64,000 nucleotides of DNA from Ligaoa zhengdingensis (GCF_014384885.1 NZ_JACRST010000012.1:22672-86671), one strand, 5' to 3'. Positions 44,147-52,772 are shown, counted from the stretch's first letter. A program made the numbers and translations. Notes: generated from the sequence alone by a model not told the origin.

Positions 44147-45646
44147 ATGAATATCAGAGAAGATGTAATTTATGCAAGACAATCCGTAGACCGCAAGGAC
44201 AGTATCAGCATTGAGAGCCAGATTGATTTCTGCAAGTATGAGTTGAAGGGAGGCAGTTGCCGGGTTTTCAAGGACAAGGGCTATTCTGGCAAGAACACCG
44301 ACAGGCCCGAGTTTCAAAAGCTCCTTGGCGAGATACGCAAGGGTAAGGTACGCCGGGTGGTTGTCTATAAGCTGGACAGAATAAGCCGCTCCATTCTGGA
44401 CTTCGCAAATATGATGGAGCTGTTTCAGGAATACGATGTGGAGTTTGTTTCCTCCACGGAGAAGTTCGACACTTCGACCCCCATGGGCCGGGCCATGCTG
44501 AATATCTGTATCGTTTTCGCCCAGCTTGAACGGGAGACAATTCAGAAGCGTGTCACAGACGCTTACTACTCCCGGTGCCTGAAAGGCTTTCACATGAGCG
44601 GCCAAGCCCCCTATGGCTTCGACTTGGAGCCGACGGTGGTAGAAAATATCCGCACGAAGATGATGGTAGCCGACCCCATAGCCGCAAACCATGTGCGTCT
44701 GATGTTTGAAATGTACGCCAAGCCCGAGACTTCCTTCGGAGACATTACCCGGTATTTTGAGGAACGGGGTATCAAGATTTATGGGAAGTCATTGACACGC
44801 TCCTACCTATCCCAGCTCTTACGCAACCCGGTCTACGCACAGGCCGACTTGGAAATGTACGAGTTTTTCAAAAGTCAGGGTACGGTGGTAGTCAATGACG
44901 CCGCCGACTTCGCCGGGACAAATGGCTGTTACCTCTACCAAGGCCGGGATGTGAAGGAGGACAAGGACAAGAGCCTGAAAGATCAGATCCTTGTGATTGC
45001 GCCCCATGAGGGCTTCGTGTCCTCCGATGTTTGGCTGAGGTGCCGCAAGAAGCTGATGACAAACACCACCTTCCAGAATGGCCGCAAGGCCCGCAACACT
45101 TGGCTGGCCGGGAAAATCAAGTGCGGGAAATGCGGGTACGCACTCAAAACGACCCACAATCCCGCTGGCTATGAATATCTCCGCTGTTCCAAGCGGGCCG
45201 ACCACAAGGGCTGTCCGGGGTGCGGCACTCTTCGCAAGACGGAGTTTGAACAGTTCATTTTTACCGCCATGGGAGAAAAGTTCCGGGAGTTCAAGCTGTT
45301 GCGGGGCGGCGAGGAAAAGGCCAACCCGAAGATTACCGCCTATCAGGTGGAGCTTGCACAGGTAGAGGCCGAGATTGAAAAACTGCTTGATACGCTGACC
45401 GGGGCCAACGTCACCTTACTGGCCTACGCCAACAAGAAAATCGAGGATTTGGACAACCGCCGCAAAACGCTGTCCAAGGCGATTGCCGACTTGTCCGTTG
45501 AAACGCTGTCCTCCCAGCAGATTGAATTGTTGTCCGGGTATCTGGACGATTGGGAGAATATCAGCTTTGAGGACAAACGAAAAGCCGCTGACGGTCTGAT
45601 TTCTTCAATCAGCGCAACCAGCGACTATGAATCCATCACTCCGTAA
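44147..45646 (+). CDS. Large serine recombinase A
   Basis: Site-specific recombinase of 499 residues. The resolvase catalytic domain (about 1-150) has VIYARQSVDRKDS with nucleophile Ser13, YKLDRISRSILDF near 65-77 and FAQLERETIQKRV near 124. The recombinase domain follows (about 165-280). A zinc ribbon shows CGKCGYAL near 326 and CSKRADHKGCPGCG. The C-terminal part (about 390-470) is a coiled coil. ATG 44147 follows GAAAGGAG. It probably integrated and excised the element carrying the palindromic repeats. No att site was recognised with certainty. Confidence 0.9.
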   Translation: MNIREDVIYARQSVDRKDSISIESQIDFCKYELKGGSCRVFKDKGYSGKNTDRPEFQKLLGEIRKGKVRRVVVYKLDRISRSILDFANMMELFQEYDVEFVSSTEKFDTSTPMGRAMLNICIVFAQLERETIQKRVTDAYYSRCLKGFHMSGQAPYGFDLEPTVVENIRTKMMVADPIAANHVRLMFEMYAKPETSFGDITRYFEERGIKIYGKSLTRSYLSQLLRNPVYAQADLEMYEFFKSQGTVVVNDAADFAGTNGCYLYQGRDVKEDKDKSLKDQILVIAPHEGFVSSDVWLRCRKKLMTNTTFQNGRKARNTWLAGKIKCGKCGYALKTTHNPAGYEYLRCSKRADHKGCPGCGTLRKTEFEQFIFTAMGEKFREFKLLRGGEEKANPKITAYQVELAQVEAEIEKLLDTLTGANVTLLAYANKKIEDLDNRRKTLSKAIADLSVETLSSQQIELLSGYLDDWENISFEDKRKAADGLISSISATSDYESITP

Positions 45647-45655
45647 CACTGAAAA

Positions 45656-45958
45656 TCAACCAGCAGAAAGGCGTTTTCCTGCGTCCTCTTGATTGATAGA
45701 TGGATAATTTATAGAGTCAGTAATTGTTTCTTTAGTAATTACTTAATTAGTATTTATTAGCGTGGGCTTTTCCGATAACGGTTTTCCCGTTGACGGATTC
45801 CCCGTTATCGGATTTCCCGACAACGGATAACCCAACAGCGGCAAACGACGCCTTGCTGAACGGCTGTAGGGGGCAGCATAAAAAAGGGGGGGAAAATCGG
45901 CCTTTATTTGCGCTCTGCGCCGTTTTGTCGGCTGAATGGGAAAACATACAGCCAGCAC
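45656..45958 (-). pseudogene. Remnant of a replisome-organizer/DnaD-like linker
   Basis: On the minus strand the frame reads PLSGNPITGNPSTGKPLSEK and PTLINTN, a stop at 45743-45745, then in the same frame VITKETITDSINYPSINQED to a second stop. Proline-glycine-asparagine repeats followed by T/S/N-rich sequence resemble linkers of phage and plasmid replisome organizers (recollection). The single in-frame stop and missing domains on both sides mark it as a relic. The underlying DNA is a degenerate tandem repeat of about 15 bp. Confidence 0.35.
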
Positions 45959-46084
45959 TTCAAGCGCCGCTTACAGACGAAAAAATCCCCGTATTTCAAC
46001 CCTTATCACGACACCTAATACACCTATCCGTCCATTCCCAGCGTTACAAAGGGAAACCGAAACCGTTTCTGATCGCCTATGAAA

Positions 46085-46136
46085 AAAGGCCACATCCTGA
46101 TGTGCTGGATCCCCCAGTCACCGGAATGTGGCCTTT
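46085..46136. terminator. Long-loop hairpin, possible terminator
   Basis: AAAGGCCACAT pairs with ATGTGGCCTTT across a 30-nt loop. A-rich before and T-containing after, it could work in either direction. Confidence 0.45.
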
Positions 46137-46169
46137 ATGATTTCTGATTGCCTGCACCGCTGTTTTTCT

Positions 46170-46193
46170 TGTCATGCTTTATGCAAGGTTGTC
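46170..46193 (+). other. Putative recombinase site, left
   Basis: Left arm TGTCATGCTTTATGC, then AA, then GGTTGTC. It matches 21 of 24 bases at 52173-52196 in the same orientation. The IS transposase C-terminal half starts at this site. Confidence 0.55.
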
Positions 46194-46548
46194 ATTCCAG
46201 TGGTATGCCCGCCGGGGCATCCGGGTGGAGTGTGTCCAGACTGACAATGGCTCAGAGTTCACCAACCGCTTCCTCACCGGCAAACAGGACTGCCCCACCT
46301 CATTTGAGAAAACAGCCGCCGATCTGGGAATCCGCTACAAGCTCATCCGCCCCTATACACTACGTCACAACGGCAAAGTGGAGCGCAGCCACCGGGAGGA
46401 CCAGAAACGCTTCTATTCCTCTCACTCTTTTTTCGACTTAGACGACTTCGCAAAGCAACTTGCCGTCCACAACCGACGTTCCAACTACTTTCCCATGAGG
46501 CCTCTTCACTGGCTTTCTCCTATTCACTTCGCCGTCCAATATGTTTGA
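46187..46548 (+). pseudogene. C-terminal half of an IS481-like DDE transposase
   Basis: About 120 residues read FQWYARRGIRVECVQTDNGS, then PYTLRHNGKVERSHRED, and end LSPIHFAVQYV. This holds the second catalytic Asp (QTDNG) and the Glu (KVERSH), but the DNA-binding domain and first Asp are missing. The matching N-terminal half is on the other strand at 52182-52772. It ends ten bases before CCTACA, the outer tip of the IS inverted repeat. It cannot make active transposase. Confidence 0.8.
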
Positions 46549-46558
46549 CAAACCTACA
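46534..46558 (+). repeat. IS terminal inverted repeat (C-terminal side)
   Basis: Read inward from the tip it is TGTAGG, ten bases, ATATTGGAC. The other end at 52861-52885 reads TGTAGG, ten bases, ATATTGGAC, 18 of 25 bases identical overall. Confidence 0.75.
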
Positions 46559-46584
46559 AATTTACGAATTATCGGCCGAAAAAT
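46559..46584 (+). repeat. 26-bp target duplication of the IS, copy 1
   Basis: AATTTACGAATTAT-CGGCCG-AAAAAT directly abuts the IS tip. The reverse complement, identical over 26 bases, abuts the other tip at 52886-52911. Confidence 0.8.
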
Positions 46585-46948
46585 GTCAATTACGACCACG
46601 CGTAACAGATATTACAAATGCCAGGTGATATCCATATGAAGTATCAAGGCCTTTCCAGTACAACAGAACCCATAGCTTCTATCCCTATACATCCCTCAGT
46701 GACATGGGATGATGTAAGAATTGTTGTTTTTAAGCAACAGTGGACAAGGGGCTACAAGCGGTATAAAGAAACAAGTGGTTTGATAGAGTGGAAAGAGCGT
46801 CAGATTTTCCACTCTATCGATTCACTGTCAGGATAAAGGGCGATTTTGAGGATTTTCTTTCGCTGTAAGCAGCTTTGACGGACTTACCATATCCTATCCC
46901 AGCATTCCTGAATGAAAAAATGCTGCTTATCTGATTGAGGTCAAAACC

Positions 46949-46995
46949 TTGACAAATCCTTGCATCCTTGTTACAATAAAGTCAATAAATTGACT
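46949..46995 (+). promoter_or_regulatory. Promoter and operator of the MarR-nitroreductase operon
   Basis: TTGACA (46949-46954), 17 bases, TACAAT (46972-46977). The perfect inverted repeat AGTCAATAAATTGACT at 46980-46995 covers the transcription start and suits a MarR dimer. The rest of the 46585-47024 gap shows no credible gene. Confidence 0.75.
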
Positions 46996-47024
46996 GTAAA
47001 GAAATGGACTAAAGGTAGTGAATT

Positions 47025-47477
47025 ATGACTAAAGAAAATAAGAAAAACGCATATCTATATTGCAAATTCAGAGATGAACAATTTGCCCTATATGACGAAT
47101 ATGCAAAACGCCACGGACTGCTGATGAAAACGCTTCTGGTGGTAAATGTCCTCTTTTACGCAGAGGACGGGATGACGCAGGCAGAAATATGTAAACGAAC
47201 CTTTCAATCTAAGCAGACTGTGAATTTGATTGTCAAAAATTTGCTGTCTGACCGCTATGTTACTGTTACTGAAGTGCCGGAAAATAAGCGGAATAAAATT
47301 GTCCAAATGACAGACGCAGGACGGGCGTACTGCGAAAAAATTGTGCGGCACATCACATGGGCGGAGGATACCGCTATGTCTATGTTTACGCCAGACGAAC
47401 AAAAGCAACTGATTGACCTTTCAAGAACATTCACAAAAAACCTTACCATATTGGTAAATCAGGAAATGGAGGATTAG
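47025..47477 (+). CDS. MarR-family regulator of the nitroreductase-repair operon
   Basis: A 150-residue winged-helix protein. Helix-turn-helix at about 45-85: DGMTQAEICKRTFQSKQTVNLIVKNLLSDRYVTV (landmarks TQAEICKRT and KQTVNLIVKNL); wing PENKRNKIVQMTDAGRAYC. Dimerisation helices lie at both ends. It is followed after 3 bp by the nitroreductase gene and preceded by a palindromic operator, so it likely autorepresses and senses an oxidant, drug or quinone (inference). Confidence 0.87.
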   Translation: MTKENKKNAYLYCKFRDEQFALYDEYAKRHGLLMKTLLVVNVLFYAEDGMTQAEICKRTFQSKQTVNLIVKNLLSDRYVTVTEVPENKRNKIVQMTDAGRAYCEKIVRHITWAEDTAMSMFTPDEQKQLIDLSRTFTKNLTILVNQEMED

Positions 47478-47480
47478 GTA

Positions 47481-48107
47481 ATGGAACTTTACGAAGCAAT
47501 TAACAAAAGAAAAACGACGAGGGAATTTTTAGATACAGAAGTCGATTTTGAAGTTATCAAAAGGATTTTGGAAGCAGGAAACAAAGCCCCCACATGGAAC
47601 CATAACCGTAATTGGCAATATATCGTTTTAAGAACTGATGAAGAAAAAGAATATGCCTTTTCCGAAGCGAAAGCGATTGCGGATAAATTCGATGCCGACA
47701 GATATTTGAATATGCCCAGACCTTACCCGATTACATTGGGACAGAAAATGTACGGTTATGCTATGCCCAAGCAATATACTATGCTGAAAGATGCTCCGTA
47801 TGTAATTATTCCCTTGTTCAAATCAAAAGAATTGAACGGCGAGTATGTTTCAAAATTAAATCCTTTCGCTACCATTTGGTGTGTAATAGAAAATATCTTT
47901 TTAGCGGCGACAGCAGAAGGGCTATCCTGTTCCATGCGTATACCGCTGAATGAAGAACATGATATTGTGAAGAAAAAACTGAAAGTGCCGCCGACCTATA
48001 TGATACCTGTATTTATCGGAATTGGTTACGCAAACCCAGAAGAAGTGCAATTAGAGCAGTATAGCCCTGATATAGACAAACAAATCCGTTTTGGGAGTTG
48101 GAAATGA
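47481..48107 (+). CDS. Nitroreductase-family protein
   Basis: FMN-dependent NAD(P)H oxidoreductase fold, 208 residues. FMN-binding landmarks: RKTTREFLD near 9 and NKAPTWNHNRNWQY near 34-47. The middle (FATIWCVIENIFLAATAEGLSCSMRIP near 135-160) is the dimer/FMN-phosphate region, and FIGIGYANP lies near 180. It may reduce nitro-aromatics or quinones. The ATG is 3 bp after the MarR stop, and the next gene overlaps by four bases. Confidence 0.85.
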   Translation: MELYEAINKRKTTREFLDTEVDFEVIKRILEAGNKAPTWNHNRNWQYIVLRTDEEKEYAFSEAKAIADKFDADRYLNMPRPYPITLGQKMYGYAMPKQYTMLKDAPYVIIPLFKSKELNGEYVSKLNPFATIWCVIENIFLAATAEGLSCSMRIPLNEEHDIVKKKLKVPPTYMIPVFIGIGYANPEEVQLEQYSPDIDKQIRFGSWK

Positions 48108-48994
48108 TTATAAAAGAAATTGCAACAAAAAGCATTATATCAAAATCAAATTTGCCTGTTTGTGAATATGCGGTCAATCCCTATGTGGGCTGTACTCATG
48201 CTTGCAAATACTGTTATGCTTCTTTTATGAAACGGTTTACAGGGCACACGGAGCCGTGGGGCGAGTTCCTTGATATAAAGTATTGGGATAAAATTAAAAA
48301 TCCGAATAAGTATGCGGGCAGGGAATTGTTTATTGGCTCTGTAACAGACCCGTATAATCCGCAGGAAGAAGTCTATGGACGCACAAGAGCTTTGTTGACC
48401 GAGCTGCAAGGCAGCGGAGCAAAGCTCTCTATCGCTACAAAATCGGACTTGATTTTGCGGGATTTAGATTTGATAAAGACATTTCCCGACGCTCGTGTAT
48501 CATGGTCAATCAATACACTTGATGAAACTTTCAAAGATGATATGGATAAAGCGGTGTCAATTGAACGCCGTCTTGCTGCAATGAAAACTTTTTATGAAGC
48601 CGGTATTCGCACTACCTGTTTTATCTCGCCCATTTTCCCGGCGATTACTGATGTAAAAGCGATTATTGGACAAACAAAAGAGTATTGCAATTTGATTTGG
48701 CTGGAAAATCTCAATCTTCGTGGAAATTATAAGACGGTTATCATGGACTATATTGCCGAGAAACAACCGAACTTGCTGCCCCTCTATCAAGGGATTTATA
48801 ACCGGGGAAACCGCAGTTATTGGGAAAATCTTGACGCAGATCTACAGGAGTTTGCCGCTGAAATCGGACTTGATTATGTGACAAATGACGATAGCATGAA
48901 CAGACCTTTTTCTGCACCGCCTTTGATTGTCAATTATTTTTATCACAGTGAAATCAAAAAGTCAGCACGAAAAGGTGGTGAAAATAATGCCTGA
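48104..48994 (+). CDS. Radical SAM protein, SPL (spore photoproduct lyase)-like family
   Basis: A [4Fe-4S]-SAM enzyme of 296 residues from ATG 48104, whose ATGA overlaps the nitroreductase stop; GGGAG lies upstream. The cluster motif is CTHACKYCYA (Cys32, Cys36, Cys39), after NPYVGC. The rest follows the SplB-like pattern: FIGSVTDPYNPQEE near 86, IATKSDLILRD near 115, VSWSINTLDE near 133. True spore photoproduct lyase also needs a later conserved Cys. The assignment is to the family, not to photoproduct repair. Confidence 0.85.
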   Translation: MIIKEIATKSIISKSNLPVCEYAVNPYVGCTHACKYCYASFMKRFTGHTEPWGEFLDIKYWDKIKNPNKYAGRELFIGSVTDPYNPQEEVYGRTRALLTELQGSGAKLSIATKSDLILRDLDLIKTFPDARVSWSINTLDETFKDDMDKAVSIERRLAAMKTFYEAGIRTTCFISPIFPAITDVKAIIGQTKEYCNLIWLENLNLRGNYKTVIMDYIAEKQPNLLPLYQGIYNRGNRSYWENLDADLQEFAAEIGLDYVTNDDSMNRPFSAPPLIVNYFYHSEIKKSARKGGENNA

Positions 48995-49811
48995 ATTACC
49001 TGAAATAGAAACAATTAAAAGTGTAATTGAGCCGCAGGTACAGGGGCTTACGATTGAAAATGTACTTATCAACCGTCCAGAGGTTATTGCACATCCGACA
49101 GCAGATGAATTTTGTAAAGAAGTGACAGGACAAGCAATCTCAGCTATGGTACGCAGAGGGAAATTTTTGATTATCAATTTGAACAATCAAAGCAAAATAA
49201 TTTTGCACTTGCGAATGACGGGCTGTTTACTTGTTACTCCGTCCGATTATCAAATGGAAAAGCATACACATATCATTATGCAGTTAAGCAATAGAATGGA
49301 ACTACGCTTTTCCGATACTCGCCGTTTCGGGCGGTTTTGGTTGATTAGAGCAGGAGAGTCAGATACATACAGTGGAATTGAAAAGTTAGGCAAGGAACCT
49401 CTTGCCATGGACTTTACTGCGGAATATCTATCTGCCAGATTAGGAAAGCGGAAAAAAGCTATCAAAGAATGTTTAATGGAGCAAAGCGTGATTACCGGAA
49501 TTGGGAATATCTATTCGGACGAAATTTTATTTACGGCAAGAATATATCCAGCGCGGCCAGCAAACTGTTTGACTGGGGCAGAATGGAAATGCCTTGCTGA
49601 GATTATCCCGGAGCGGCTGTTGTTCTTTATCCAGAAAAACGAAATCTCCTCGGAAGAATATCTAGAAACAAAAGGTCAAGATTATCGCAATACGCCCTTT
49701 TTACAAGTTTACGGCCATGAAGGGGAACCTTGCCCGATTTGTAGAACGAAACTATGCTGCATGGTGATCGGTGGGCGAAGTAGCACATTTTGCCCTCATT
49801 GCCAAAGTTAG
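48987..49811 (+). CDS. Formamidopyrimidine-DNA glycosylase (Fpg/MutM family)
   Basis: Removes oxidised purines such as 8-oxoguanine and cuts the abasic site. The 274-residue protein starts MPELPEIETIK at 48987, overlapping the radical SAM gene by 8 bp. The new N-terminal Pro and following Glu are the catalytic pair. The beta-hairpin Lys is in RRGKFLI near 57, and the helix-2-turn-helix region contains VITGIGNIYSDE near 170. The C-terminal zinc finger has CPIC and CPHC. It is AT-rich compared with chromosomal repair genes, so likely acquired with its operon. Confidence 0.9.
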   Translation: MPELPEIETIKSVIEPQVQGLTIENVLINRPEVIAHPTADEFCKEVTGQAISAMVRRGKFLIINLNNQSKIILHLRMTGCLLVTPSDYQMEKHTHIIMQLSNRMELRFSDTRRFGRFWLIRAGESDTYSGIEKLGKEPLAMDFTAEYLSARLGKRKKAIKECLMEQSVITGIGNIYSDEILFTARIYPARPANCLTGAEWKCLAEIIPERLLFFIQKNEISSEEYLETKGQDYRNTPFLQVYGHEGEPCPICRTKLCCMVIGGRSSTFCPHCQS

Positions 49812-49897
49812 AGTAACTTATAATATGCTCATTTTGTATATCCCATCAAGCTATCGTTGAAGATTAAGAACAAGGGCTTGGGGCTATCCCAAAATGA

Positions 49898-49939
49898 AAA
49901 ACTGCGCGTTCCGGCTATAAGGCTGGGACGCGCAGTTTT
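49898..49939. terminator. Strong terminator after the Fpg operon
   Basis: AAAACTGCGCGTTCC pairs with GGGACGCGCAGTTTT (15 bp, one wobble), followed by CC. T- and A-rich on both sides, so bidirectional. Confidence 0.75.
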
Positions 49940-50101
49940 CCGGTGTGGGTACCCACCGAATTTGCTTGCTCTTCTGCAAGCTAATCCGGTTACAGCCACA
50001 CCGGTTTTTTCAAGTGTACGGACACTTGATTTGCTTGCTGTTCTCTCATATCGTACTCCCGGCCTTGCTGCGCCTCCCTCCGAATACCGTTTCCCCATTT
50101 C

Positions 50102-50150
50102 AACCGCTGATGGGAAGTGATTCCGTAGGAATTGCTTCCCATCAGCGGTT
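50102..50150. repeat. 49-bp near-perfect inverted repeat
   Basis: AACCGCTGATGGGAAG (50102) pairs with CTTCCCATCAGCGGTT (50135), then ATTCC/GGAAT around GTA, with one 2-nt internal mismatch. A second hairpin GCAACTC-CGCA-GAGTTGC follows at 50154-50171. There is no gene in 49812-50250. Confidence 0.7.
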
Positions 50151-50250
50151 TCTGCAACTCCGCAGAGTTGCGCAGCCCCCAAAAGTTTTTGTTCTCACCC
50201 CCTGTTTTCCCTCGAAAAAATGTCCGTTGTAAAGTGAAGGGGGTGTTCCG

Positions 50251-50451
50251 ATGGCACAAGAAAAGAATAGGCTGGACGGCGGTCATCCAGCAGCCCGTAC
50301 AAGCAGGAAGAAGCTGCGTCTGCCTGACCAACTGGATTCATACATGGAGGACGGGACGGTCTACCATGTCCGCAGCTTTTTTGCGGAGGAAATGCAGATG
50401 GGCGAGGTGCTGGACGCGCTCTCCATGGAAAAAATCAACCGGGAGGCATGA
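50251..50451 (+). CDS. Small mobile-element protein (66 residues), unknown function
   Basis: ATG 50251 lies behind GGGGGTG. The protein begins MAQEKNRLDGGHPAARTSRK, then RLPDQLDSYMEDGTVYHVRSFF and ends EVLDALSMEKINREA. Charged, no membrane segment, probably two short beta-strands and a helix. It is 105 bp upstream of recombinase B, the position of small accessory genes (TnpW-like) in Tn4451-type elements. That name is only a suggestion from context. Confidence 0.6.
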   Translation: MAQEKNRLDGGHPAARTSRKKLRLPDQLDSYMEDGTVYHVRSFFAEEMQMGEVLDALSMEKINREA

Positions 50452-50556
50452 ATCCCGGCAGATTGCCCAGTGGAATCTTCGGCGGTGCGATGGTATAATA
50501 AAATCATGATTTCTGATTGCCATACGCACTGCATTTCGGGAGGTTAAAGAAAGAAT

Positions 50557-52170
50557 ATGCAGGAAAATTATATGGTCGGCATCTACGCAAGGTTGAACCG
50601 CGACGATGAGCGGGCCGGGGAATCCGTGTCCATTGAAAACCAAAAGGAAATGCTCTCCCGGTATGTGCGGGAGCAGGGCTGGACGCTGTACGACTATTAC
50701 TGTGACGATGGCGTGAGCGGGACAACCTTCGACCGTCCGGGGCTGAACCGGCTGGTGCAGGACGCAACAGACAGGAAAATCAATCTGGTACTCTGCAAGG
50801 ATCTCAGCAGACTGGGCCGTGATTATATCGAGGCCGGAAAATATACGGATTTTGTGTTTCCATCCCTCGGCTGCCGCTTCATTGCCCTCAACGATGGCGT
50901 TGACACCCTCCGTAAAAACAATGAAATGCTGGTAATTCTGAAAAATGTCATGAACGACCTCTATGCCCGGGACACCAGCAGCAAAATCAAGGCGGTCAAG
51001 CAATCCACCTTCAAATCTGGGAAGTATGTGGGCTGCTATGCGCCCCTCGGTTACCGCAAGAGCGCAGAAGACAAGCACATCCTTGAGATCGATCCGGTGA
51101 CTGCTCCGGTGGTGCGGCGCATCTTTGACCTGCGCTTGCAGGGCTACGGCTTTCGCAAGATTGCCTTGCAGCTCAACGCAGAAAAGGTCCCGTCCCCCAG
51201 AAGTTTCTACTATATGGCTGAGGGGCGGGAAAACCTGCGAGGGGAAACGCCCTACTGGAACGATGTGACGGTGAAAACCATCCTCCGCAACGAGGTCTAT
51301 CTCGGCCACATGGTACGGAACAAGACGGGTACAGTGTCTTACAAAAACCACAAACAGGTCAGCAAACCGGAATCAGAGTGGATCAGGGTGGAACACACCC
51401 ACGAGCCGCTGATCTCGCAGGAAACATGGGACGCGGTACAGCGGATGGACAACCACCCGGCCAGAGGGCGCAGCGGCAAAAGCGGGACAATCGCCCTGTT
51501 TGGCGGTCTGCTGCGGTGTATGGATTGTGGTTCCTCTATGCGGTATCTTCGGGATTACCGAACGAGAAAATCGGGGGAATCTGAATATAGGGCATACGCC
51601 TGTAACCGTTATATGTCTGGCGGCAAGAATGCCTGCTCGTCCCACTACATCAACCAAAAGGTATTGGTACAAGTGGTGCTGACGGATATTCGCTGCAAGG
51701 CGTTATGGGCACAGAACAGCCGGGAGAGTCTGCGGGAACAGCTTCTCGCAAGAGAACACACTGCCAGCATGGAGAAAACCCGGACGCTGCAAGCGGAGTT
51801 AAACGCCATCGGCAAACGGCTGCCGGAACTGGATAGATTGATTCAGGCCGCCTATGAGGATAAAGTCTTGGGGCGCATCCCGGAAAGCGTGTGCATCAAT
51901 TTGCTCAATCAGTACGAGGCCGAGCGCAGAGAAAAGCAGGAGCGAAGCCGGGAACTGACCGAGCAGCTTGCCGCCAGCCGGGAGAATGAGCAGTCCGTGG
52001 ACGCATGGCTCGATATGATGCAGGACTACGCCCAACTTGAAGAACTGGACCGCCCTACGCTGGTACGGTTGATTCAGAAGATTGAGATCAGCGAACGCTA
52101 CACTGTGGATGGCCACGAGGAACGGGATATTCACATTTACTACAACTTTGTTGGTTACACCGAAGAATAA
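50557..52170 (+). CDS. Large serine recombinase B (TnpX/TndX-like) lacking the catalytic serine
   Basis: A 537-residue protein. The catalytic domain (about 1-150) reads GIYARLNRDDERAGESVSIE. In TnpX-like enzymes the place of Asn14 is the nucleophile Ser of YxRxS; here the codon is AAC (50596-50598), one G-to-A step from AGC. Other active-site parts remain (VLCKDLSRLGRD near 79-90, Arg in YARDTSSKIK). The recombinase domain, a zinc ribbon (CMDCGSSMRYL, CNRYMSGGKNACSSHYI) and a C-terminal coiled coil follow. Stop is two bases before the right recombinase-type site. Probably inactive now. Confidence 0.88.
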   Translation: MQENYMVGIYARLNRDDERAGESVSIENQKEMLSRYVREQGWTLYDYYCDDGVSGTTFDRPGLNRLVQDATDRKINLVLCKDLSRLGRDYIEAGKYTDFVFPSLGCRFIALNDGVDTLRKNNEMLVILKNVMNDLYARDTSSKIKAVKQSTFKSGKYVGCYAPLGYRKSAEDKHILEIDPVTAPVVRRIFDLRLQGYGFRKIALQLNAEKVPSPRSFYYMAEGRENLRGETPYWNDVTVKTILRNEVYLGHMVRNKTGTVSYKNHKQVSKPESEWIRVEHTHEPLISQETWDAVQRMDNHPARGRSGKSGTIALFGGLLRCMDCGSSMRYLRDYRTRKSGESEYRAYACNRYMSGGKNACSSHYINQKVLVQVVLTDIRCKALWAQNSRESLREQLLAREHTASMEKTRTLQAELNAIGKRLPELDRLIQAAYEDKVLGRIPESVCINLLNQYEAERREKQERSRELTEQLAASRENEQSVDAWLDMMQDYAQLEELDRPTLVRLIQKIEISERYTVDGHEERDIHIYYNFVGYTEE

Positions 52171-52172
52171 GC

Positions 52173-52196
52173 TGTCATTCTTTATTCGAGGTTGTC
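52173..52196 (+). other. Putative recombinase site, right
   Basis: TGTCATTCTTTATTC, then GA, then GGTTGTC, directly after the stop of recombinase B and at the break of the IS N-terminal half. Same orientation as the left site, 21/24 identical. Confidence 0.55.
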
Positions 52197-52772
52197 TAAC
52201 AACTTCTTCAGGAAGTCGGCGGAGGAATAGGTGGATTGCTCTGGGTAGGCAGCCAGGAATCGCAGACGAGTGAACTCGTCAATGGCGGTATACTGGTATA
52301 AGCGCAGTTCCGGATCGGCGATGCAGCGACGAGGTACTACCTTCACATCCACCTGGACGCGCTGCCCGGGATAAGTCATCTGCTGGTAAGGTTTGGGCGA
52401 GTAGACTGGTTTCTTTTCTTCCAGCGGGAACAGCCCCAGCCTCCGCATGACCCGGAACAGGCTTTCCGGGCGGCGGGTATAGCCGCGCTGCCGCAGCCGG
52501 TGCCACAGCTCCACCATGCCTATTCTGGGATTCCTGCGGCGCATATCCCGGATCAGTTTCAGTTCCGCTTCTGTGTGTTGATTTGGATGACTGTGGGGCC
52601 TCCGGGACTGGCAAGCCAATGACTCCGGTGTCCCGTTCCAGCGTTTCTTCCAGAAGTAGATATACGACCGGCCTTTGTTATATTTCCGGCTGGCACGGCT
52701 GACGCCATATTTTTCTGCGTACTTCATCAGGGATTGTCGATATGCCATGTCCTGTGTTATACTCTTGCTCAT
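52182..52772 (-). pseudogene. N-terminal half of an IS481-like DDE transposase
   Basis: Starts at ATG 52772 (MSKSITQDMAYRQSLMKYAEK). It has an HTH (YGVSRASRKYNKGRSYIYFWKKR near 22-42), a second DNA-binding helix set (RNPRIGMVELWHRLRQRGY) and the start of the catalytic core, PGQRVQVDVKVVP with the first Asp. It breaks off after SADFLKKLLDNLE at the recombinase-type site. The second Asp and Glu are on the opposite strand at 46187-46548. Transposition functions are lost in this arrangement. Confidence 0.8.

Noticed and set aside
45790..46140. 116-codon plus-strand ORF after recombinase A
   Set aside because: Opposite the replication-gene relic. Its repeats mirror the tandem DNA repeat, and it ends inside a terminator-like hairpin.
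46618..46836. 72-codon ORF upstream of the second MarR gene
   Set aside because: No ribosome site, no recognisable family, weak composition. Possibly a fragment, but not supportable.
46170..52196. Simple reading of the two 24-bp sites as attL and attR of an element inserted between them
   Set aside because: Excision would not rebuild the IS and leaves unexplained why both transposase halves break exactly at the sites on opposite strands. Inversion explains both, so it is preferred, though not proven.
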